Source: Achromobacter veterisilvae (GTDB lineage Bacteria > Pseudomonadota > Gammaproteobacteria > Burkholderiales > Burkholderiaceae_B). Taken from it: 43,318 nucleotides of DNA. The position numbers were made by a program, and so were the translations under genes. The stretch spans positions 1 through 43,318 of the forward strand of contig NZ_UFQC01000048.1 in the NCBI RefSeq assembly GCF_900496975.1, read 5' to 3'. Below, in pieces: positions 39,029 to 43,318 of this stretch. Position 1 is the stretch's first letter; every line of letters starts with the position of its first letter. The notes beneath the pieces are model-generated. The model had not been told where the DNA came from, did not search any database, and was given only the letters and a program-made list of their open reading frames with translations.

Positions 39029-40057
39029 ATGCCACGCGCCAGCCAGACAGTGAATCAACCCGCCCGGCCCGCCTGTTCCGAGGCGGATCTCAATTTCGCA
39101 CCCCGGTTCCGTCCCTTCTACGCACAGGAGATCGCCGGCTACGAGCGCGAGCTGGACAAGCTGGTCCTGCCGGGGGAATTCAGGGCGTTGACGGAACGGC
39201 CCAGACTGCAATTGCAGGCCTGTCGCCTGCGCGCGGGCGGGCTGGTGGTGAGCCTGGAGTCCACGCCGATCAGCGTGCATCACCGGGCGGATCACGCGGC
39301 CGATCTGGAGCACGCGGAGTTTCTGGCGAGCTTCGTGATCGCGGGGCACGGCGTCATCGTCCAGAATGAGGCCACGCTGCCGCTGGAGCCGGGGGACGTC
39401 ATCTTCCGCACGACCGCGCTGCCGTCCGAGATCCGGATGTACACCGATTCGCGCATCGTGGTGGTGAAGGGGCCGCTTTCGCGCCTGCTTGGCGCGCACA
39501 GCCTGGCGATGTCCCAGTTCACCGCGCAGCGCGGGGTGGCCGGCTTGCCGATGGTGCAAACCGCCCATCGCTGCCTGCATCATGTGTTCTTCGACAAGGC
39601 GGAATCCAATCCCACCTCGTCGCTGTTTGCCGAGCAGGCGCTGCTTGCGCTGCTGGCCTCGATCTACACCAGCCAGGCGCTGGAGAAGATCCCGGGCGAT
39701 GCGCGCGCGCCCGCCGACAACTGGCAGGTGCTGGCCAGCTACATCGATGCCCACATCACCGATCCTGAACTGTCGGTGCAGGCGGTGGCGGACGTGCTGC
39801 GCGTCACCACGCGCTGGGTGCACCGGCTGTTCAAGACGCGCGCACTGCAATACACCAGCTATGTGCGCGAACGCCGCCTGCAACTGGCCCGAGAAGCGCT
39901 GGAGGATCCGCGCCGCTCGCACGTCGAGATCAAGGAGATCGCCGCCTCTTGCGGATTCCAGCATGCGAGCCATTTCATCCGCCGCTTCCATGAACGCTTC
40001 GGCATGTCTCCCGCCTTGTACCGCAAGACGGCCAGAAGCGGCAGCGGCGGCGCGTAG
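39029..40057 (+). CDS. AraC-family transcriptional regulator
   Basis: A 342-residue AraC regulator. The N-terminal domain (about 20-220) includes the AraC-binding-like cupin region (FVIAGHGVIVQNEATLPLEP); the C-terminal DNA-binding domain (about 240-335) has VADVLRVTTRWVHRLFKTRA and IAASCGFQHASHFIRRFHERF and ends with SPALYR. It is divergent from the class II aldolase gene and convergent with the MFS gene; it may control both flanking units. Confidence 0.88.
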   Translation: MPRASQTVNQPARPACSEADLNFAPRFRPFYAQEIAGYERELDKLVLPGEFRALTERPRLQLQACRLRAGGLVVSLESTPISVHHRADHAADLEHAEFLASFVIAGHGVIVQNEATLPLEPGDVIFRTTALPSEIRMYTDSRIVVVKGPLSRLLGAHSLAMSQFTAQRGVAGLPMVQTAHRCLHHVFFDKAESNPTSSLFAEQALLALLASIYTSQALEKIPGDARAPADNWQVLASYIDAHITDPELSVQAVADVLRVTTRWVHRLFKTRALQYTSYVRERRLQLAREALEDPRRSHVEIKEIAASCGFQHASHFIRRFHERFGMSPALYRKTARSGSGGA

Positions 40058-40091
40058 GTCCGCGCCGCCTGTGCGTGGATGGCTTCGCGCG

Positions 40092-41423
40092 TCAGCCGCG
40101 GCGCAAGTCCTGCAACGTGGGCTTCATGAGAAACGCCGAGGTGCCGGCGACGATGCCGAGGAACGCCAGATAGACACCGACGGGAAGAATGCTGTCGAAC
40201 TTCTGGACCAGCGTCGCCGAGATCAGGGGCGCCAGGCCGCCGCCGATGGCCGCCGAGAACTGGACCCCGATGGACAGCCCGGAATAGCGCAACTCGGCGG
40301 GGAACTGGGCGCTGTAGAGGCTGGATTGGGGCGCGATCATGATCGCGTAGTTGAAGGCCATGGCGACGAAGACGGCAAGGCTGTATGCCATCAGCGAGCC
40401 GCTGCCCACCGCGAGAAAGATCGGGATGGCCATGAGCCCGAGGAACATGCCGCCCCAGCCACAGACGCGGCGCGCGCCGATGCGGTCGGCCAGCATGCCG
40501 AACAGCGGAATGGTGAACATCAGCACGCCCGCGCCGTAGAGCAAGGCATGCAGCGCGTCGGCGCGGCTGAAACCCAGCTTGGACACGGCGTAGGACACCG
40601 AGAACACCAGGAAGGTATAGATCAGGGTGACCTCGGCGATCTTGCAGCCTATGCACAGCAACAGCGATTTGCCATGCGCGCGCAGCAGTTCGCCCAGGGG
40701 CATCTTGTCGTCCAACGGCTGGCTGGCCTGCGCCTTCTCGCGCTTGACCCGCTCGAACTCCGGCGACTCGTCGATACCGTGGCGGATGAACAGGCCGACG
40801 ACGATGAGCACGGCGCTGGCCAGGAACGGCAGGCGCCAGCCCCAGGACAGGAAGTCCTCTTCCGGCAGCCGCGTCACCAACGCGAAGGAGCCCACCGACA
40901 GCAGGATGCCCAAGGGCGCGCCCACCAGCGGCAGGCTGCCGAAGAACGCCTTCCATTTCGGCGGCGCGTGCTCGACCGCCATCAGCATGGCGCCGCCCAT
41001 CTCGCCGCCGAACGACAGGCCCTGGCCGATGCGCAGCACCACAAGCAGCACCGCCGCCGAGATGCCGATCTGTTCATAGGTCGGCAGCAGCCCGATGAGC
41101 ACGGTGCATATGCCCATCAGCAGCAGGCTCAGCGTCAGCATGGACTTGCGGCCAATGCGGTCGCCGAAGTGGCCGAACAGAATGCCGCCGATGGGCCGCG
41201 CCAGCATGCCGCTGGCGAACGCGCCGAAGGCCGCCAGCGTGCCGGTGACCGGATCGAACTGCGGGAAGAAGATCTTGTTGAACACCAGGGCGGCGGCGGT
41301 GCCGTAGGCGAGGAAGTCGAAGGCTTCCACGGCGGTGCCGATGACCGTCGCGACGGCGACCCGGAACAGGTTCGGTTTCTTGTGTGATTGGGCAATGGGC
41401 TGCGCGGCCTGTATGGCGTCCAT
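40092..41423 (-). CDS. MFS transporter, metabolite:H+ symporter type
   Basis: A 443-residue inner-membrane transporter with twelve hydrophobic segments. AFGAFASGMLARPIGGILFG, HFGDRIGRKSML and the later loop LPEEDFLSWGWRLPFLAS are signatures of the metabolite:H+ symporter group (proline/betaine, shikimate, citrate and alpha-ketoglutarate carriers). It lies 48 bases downstream of a GST gene in the same direction, so the two probably form an operon. The substrate is likely a carboxylate or betaine. Confidence 0.88.
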   Translation of the reverse strand: MDAIQAAQPIAQSHKKPNLFRVAVATVIGTAVEAFDFLAYGTAAALVFNKIFFPQFDPVTGTLAAFGAFASGMLARPIGGILFGHFGDRIGRKSMLTLSLLLMGICTVLIGLLPTYEQIGISAAVLLVVLRIGQGLSFGGEMGGAMLMAVEHAPPKWKAFFGSLPLVGAPLGILLSVGSFALVTRLPEEDFLSWGWRLPFLASAVLIVVGLFIRHGIDESPEFERVKREKAQASQPLDDKMPLGELLRAHGKSLLLCIGCKIAEVTLIYTFLVFSVSYAVSKLGFSRADALHALLYGAGVLMFTIPLFGMLADRIGARRVCGWGGMFLGLMAIPIFLAVGSGSLMAYSLAVFVAMAFNYAIMIAPQSSLYSAQFPAELRYSGLSIGVQFSAAIGGGLAPLISATLVQKFDSILPVGVYLAFLGIVAGTSAFLMKPTLQDLRRG

Positions 41424-41471
41424 GTCGTTCCCTCTTGTCTTGTAGTAATGGTTTGTCGTTGCGTGCGGGGC

Positions 41472-42098
41472 TCAGGGGCCTGGCGGCACGTATCCCGGCA
41501 ACTGCCGTATGCGCTCGCGCCACGCTGCAATGGCGGGATAGGCGGCGATGTCGATGGCGGCTTCCTCGGCCAGCGCCAGGTAGCCGTAGCAGGCGATGTC
41601 GGCCACGGTCGGCGCATCGCCGCCGGCCAGCCATTCGTTTTCCGCAAGGCGCTTGTCCATGCGTTGCAGCACGCGGTCCGTGCGGGCCTGCATGCCGGGC
41701 ACGTCGAGCAGGGCCTCGCTCACGCCCAGGTGGTGCGCCGCTTCGGCGTTGCTCACCACATGCGTCAGCCGCAGCGGCTGCAGGCTGTTGGCGATCTCGT
41801 TGGCGGACACCGATATCCAGGCGTGCATGGCGCCCATGCGGGGCGGCGGGGCCAGCCACTGGGGGGCGTAATGGTGCGCCAGGTGCAGCAGGATGGCGTG
41901 GCTGTCCCAGATGGCGGTGTCGCCATCGGTCAGCGCGGGGATCTGCTGGAAGGCGCTGACGCGCTCGAACTCCGCGGTCTGGTTCTTGCGGGCCAGCACG
42001 TCGACGAACGTGCTTTGGTAGTCCCGGCCGATGAGCGCAAGAAAGAGGCGGACCTTGTAGCAGTTGCCGGAGCGCGGGTGGTCGTAAAGGGTCAGCAT
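41472..42098 (-). CDS. Glutathione S-transferase family protein
   Basis: A 208-residue GST. The thioredoxin-like N-domain (MLTLYDHPRSGNCYKVRLFL, with SGN in the active-site loop and the cis-proline in QQIPALTDGD; ES or DS glutathione contact as IWDSHAILL) and the helical C-domain (WLAGGDAPTVADIACYGYLA with the conserved Asp N-cap) are complete. Activity and substrate unknown; operon with the MFS carrier suggests catabolism or detoxification of an aromatic or unsaturated acid. GGAG is upstream of the start. The 276-base region upstream (42099-42374) shows no gene. Confidence 0.87.
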   Translation of the reverse strand: MLTLYDHPRSGNCYKVRLFLALIGRDYQSTFVDVLARKNQTAEFERVSAFQQIPALTDGDTAIWDSHAILLHLAHHYAPQWLAPPPRMGAMHAWISVSANEIANSLQPLRLTHVVSNAEAAHHLGVSEALLDVPGMQARTDRVLQRMDKRLAENEWLAGGDAPTVADIACYGYLALAEEAAIDIAAYPAIAAWRERIRQLPGYVPPGP

Positions 42099-42327
42099 GC
42101 AGTGGCTCCGCGTGTAGGAGGCCCGGCCGGGAAAGGTCCGGCGGTGGGCGGCTGCATGGAATGCTAGGGCTGCGGGCGCCGGCCAGAATTGACGGAGAGA
42201 GAACCGCGATTGACCAGATGCGACGCGTAGGCGCCGCTTTGATCGCGCCCCCTGGTTTTCCCGTAGCCAAGTTCGGCCGATTCAGAGCCTGCCGGCGCGC
42301 GGGGCCGCCGTTGGCGCCATGAAATGC

Positions 42328-42352
42328 AAACGCCCCCTTGCGGGGGGCGGAT
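42328..42352 (-). terminator. Terminator after the Nif3-like gene
   Basis: On the minus strand CGCCCCC and GGGGGCG (within 42331-42350) form a strong stem followed by TTTGCATTT, about 22 bases after the Nif3-like stop. Confidence 0.65.
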
Positions 42353-42374
42353 GACGGGTGGCGCGCGATGCCTG

Positions 42375-43151
42375 TTATGCCGGATTGTCGATGTCGACGA
42401 ATTCGACCTTGATGCCGAAGCGCTCGGCCACCGCCTGCCCCAGCGCCTCTACGCCGTAGCGTTCGGTGGCGTGGTGGCCCGCGGCGATGAAGCCCACGCC
42501 GGTCTCGCGCGCCAGGTGCACCGTGGATTCGGACACTTCGCCCGTGATGTAGGCGCTGGCGCCCGCGTCCGCGGCATCGGCCAGCATGCCCTGGGCGCCG
42601 CCGGTGCACCAGGCGACCCGCGCCAGCGGCTGGCCGGGATCGCCCACGACCAGCGGCTGCCGCCCCAGGCGCTGGGCGACGCGTTCGCCCAGTTGGCCCA
42701 GCGTTTGCAGTCCGGGGGCGTCGCCCAGCCATACCAGATTGTCCGGCCCACAGGTCTGCGGCGAACCGTCATCGCGCAGCGCCGGAGCCAGGCCCAGCAC
42801 GCGGGCCAGTTGCGCGTTGTTGCCCAGCGTGGGGTGCGCGTCCAGGGGCAGGTGGTAGGCGTACAGGTTCAGGTCGTTCTTCAGGGCCAGGGCCATGCGC
42901 GCGCGGCGCGTGCCGATGACGCGGCGGTCTTCGTTGCGCCACATCCAGCCGTGGTGCACCAGCACCGCATCCGCGCCGCGTTCGACCGCCACGCGCAACA
43001 AGGCTTCGCTGGCGGTAACTCCGGCGATAATGTGTCCGATTTCGGATCGGCCTTCCACCTGCAGCCCATTGGGGCAGTAGTCCTTGAAGCGCGCCGCTTG
43101 CAGGGTGTCGTCCAGCCAGTTGGCCAGGACGCGGGAGTCCACTTTACTCAT
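42375..43151 (-). CDS. Nif3-like dinuclear metal centre protein (DUF34)
   Basis: A 258-residue Nif3/YbgI-family protein. Metal-binding residues are visible in VLVHHGWMWR, HLPLDAHPTLGNNAQLA and AAGHHATERYGVEAL. YbgI-type proteins form hexameric toroids with two metals per subunit and are linked to cyclic-nucleotide or folate-precursor hydrolysis, but the role here is undetermined. The Met at 43151 with AGGACG upstream is chosen over one seven codons earlier. It is divergent from the serine protease gene, 19 bases apart. Confidence 0.9.
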   Translation of the reverse strand: MSKVDSRVLANWLDDTLQAARFKDYCPNGLQVEGRSEIGHIIAGVTASEALLRVAVERGADAVLVHHGWMWRNEDRRVIGTRRARMALALKNDLNLYAYHLPLDAHPTLGNNAQLARVLGLAPALRDDGSPQTCGPDNLVWLGDAPGLQTLGQLGERVAQRLGRQPLVVGDPGQPLARVAWCTGGAQGMLADAADAGASAYITGEVSESTVHLARETGVGFIAAGHHATERYGVEALGQAVAERFGIKVEFVDIDNPA

Positions 43152-43170
43152 TGCTCGTCCTATCAGAAAC

Positions 43171-43318
43171 ATGCGCCGATATTGGCTGATATTCGCTCAG
43201 GCCGTCACGGTCTGCCTGGGTATTCTATTCGTGGTCACGACCTTGCGGCCCGACCTGCTGCGGCTGGCCGGGCCGGCCGCGGGGCCGCAGGCCGCCACGG
43301 CGGCGGCCAGGCCGCCCG
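43171..43318 (+). CDS. Start of a membrane-anchored trypsin-like serine protease (DegS/HtrA type), cut by the window
   Basis: Only 49 residues are seen: RRYWLIFAQAVTVCLGILFV is a basic start and a single membrane helix, followed by TTLRPDLLRL and an Ala/Pro/Gly-rich linker. This matches the N-terminus of DegS/AlgW-type periplasmic proteases of this group, and the position next to the Nif3-like gene agrees from memory with Bordetella gene order. The catalytic domain is outside the window, so the call is context-based. Confidence 0.6.
   Translation, partial: MRRYWLIFAQAVTVCLGILFVVTTLRPDLLRLAGPAAGPQAATAAARPP

Overview
The window is high-GC proteobacterial DNA. Its gene content points to a betaproteobacterium of the Alcaligenaceae (Bordetella/Achromobacter type): a sspB-sspA-petC-petB-petA block with a nearby Nif3-like gene and DegS/HtrA-type protease, a Bug-type periplasmic binding protein, many LysR/IclR/AraC-controlled catabolic units, and a DUF2868-DUF3482 GTPase pair. 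This assignment is inference from family knowledge; no database was searched.

Layout. 1-3155: a RhlE-type DEAD-box RNA helicase (minus strand, cut by the window edge) divergent from a DUF945 (YdgA-like) protein. 3176-10062: a minus-strand peptide-type ABC importer operon (binding protein, two permeases, one fused double ATPase) ending in an amidohydrolase; a strong promoter overlapped by a perfect dyad lies upstream. 10141-12955: an overlapping pair encoding a DUF3482 GTPase and a DUF2868 membrane protein. 13056-17715: AraC regulator, EamA exporter, PLP enzyme plus RidA, and a LysR regulator. 17850-21406: tRNA-Asn, then an IclR regulator divergent from an amidase and a Bug binding protein. 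21449-22415: a GAF-domain membrane protein and a small partner of unknown role. 22626-33093: a 10.5-kb integrated element in the 3' end of tRNA-Thr(UGU). 33044-37998: tRNA-Thr, stringent starvation proteins SspB and SspA, the cytochrome bc1 operon petABC, and mscL. 38122-43318: class II aldolase, AraC regulator, GST and MFS transporter, a Nif3-like protein and the start of a membrane-anchored serine protease.

The most interesting feature is the integrated element. It is bounded by a 52-bp direct repeat of the tRNA-Thr 3' end and carries a tyrosine integrase preceded by a small predicted DNA-binding gene. These diverge from one unbroken minus-strand operon of 17 genes in which nearly every stop overlaps the next start. 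The operon runs from an excisionase-like HTH protein, through four very small unknown or Lar-like genes, to an HTH protein whose 3' end carries dyad repeats. It continues into an HK97-type major capsid protein, an isolated N-terminal domain of a TipJ-type tail protein, and a lambda-type tape measure protein. I see no terminase, portal, head protease, lysis gene or tail tube gene. The tail-tip fragment also precedes the tape measure, the reverse of normal siphophage order. It therefore looks more like a compact phage satellite, or an unusual rearranged element that makes a few virion parts, than a randomly decayed prophage; decay cannot be excluded without comparative data.

Two families of dyad repeats (29005-29139 and 29352-29509) overlie the element's coding genes in shifting reading frames with mostly 44-45-bp spacing. 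This suggests they are conserved as DNA or RNA sites, possibly a replication origin or a packaging or regulatory array.
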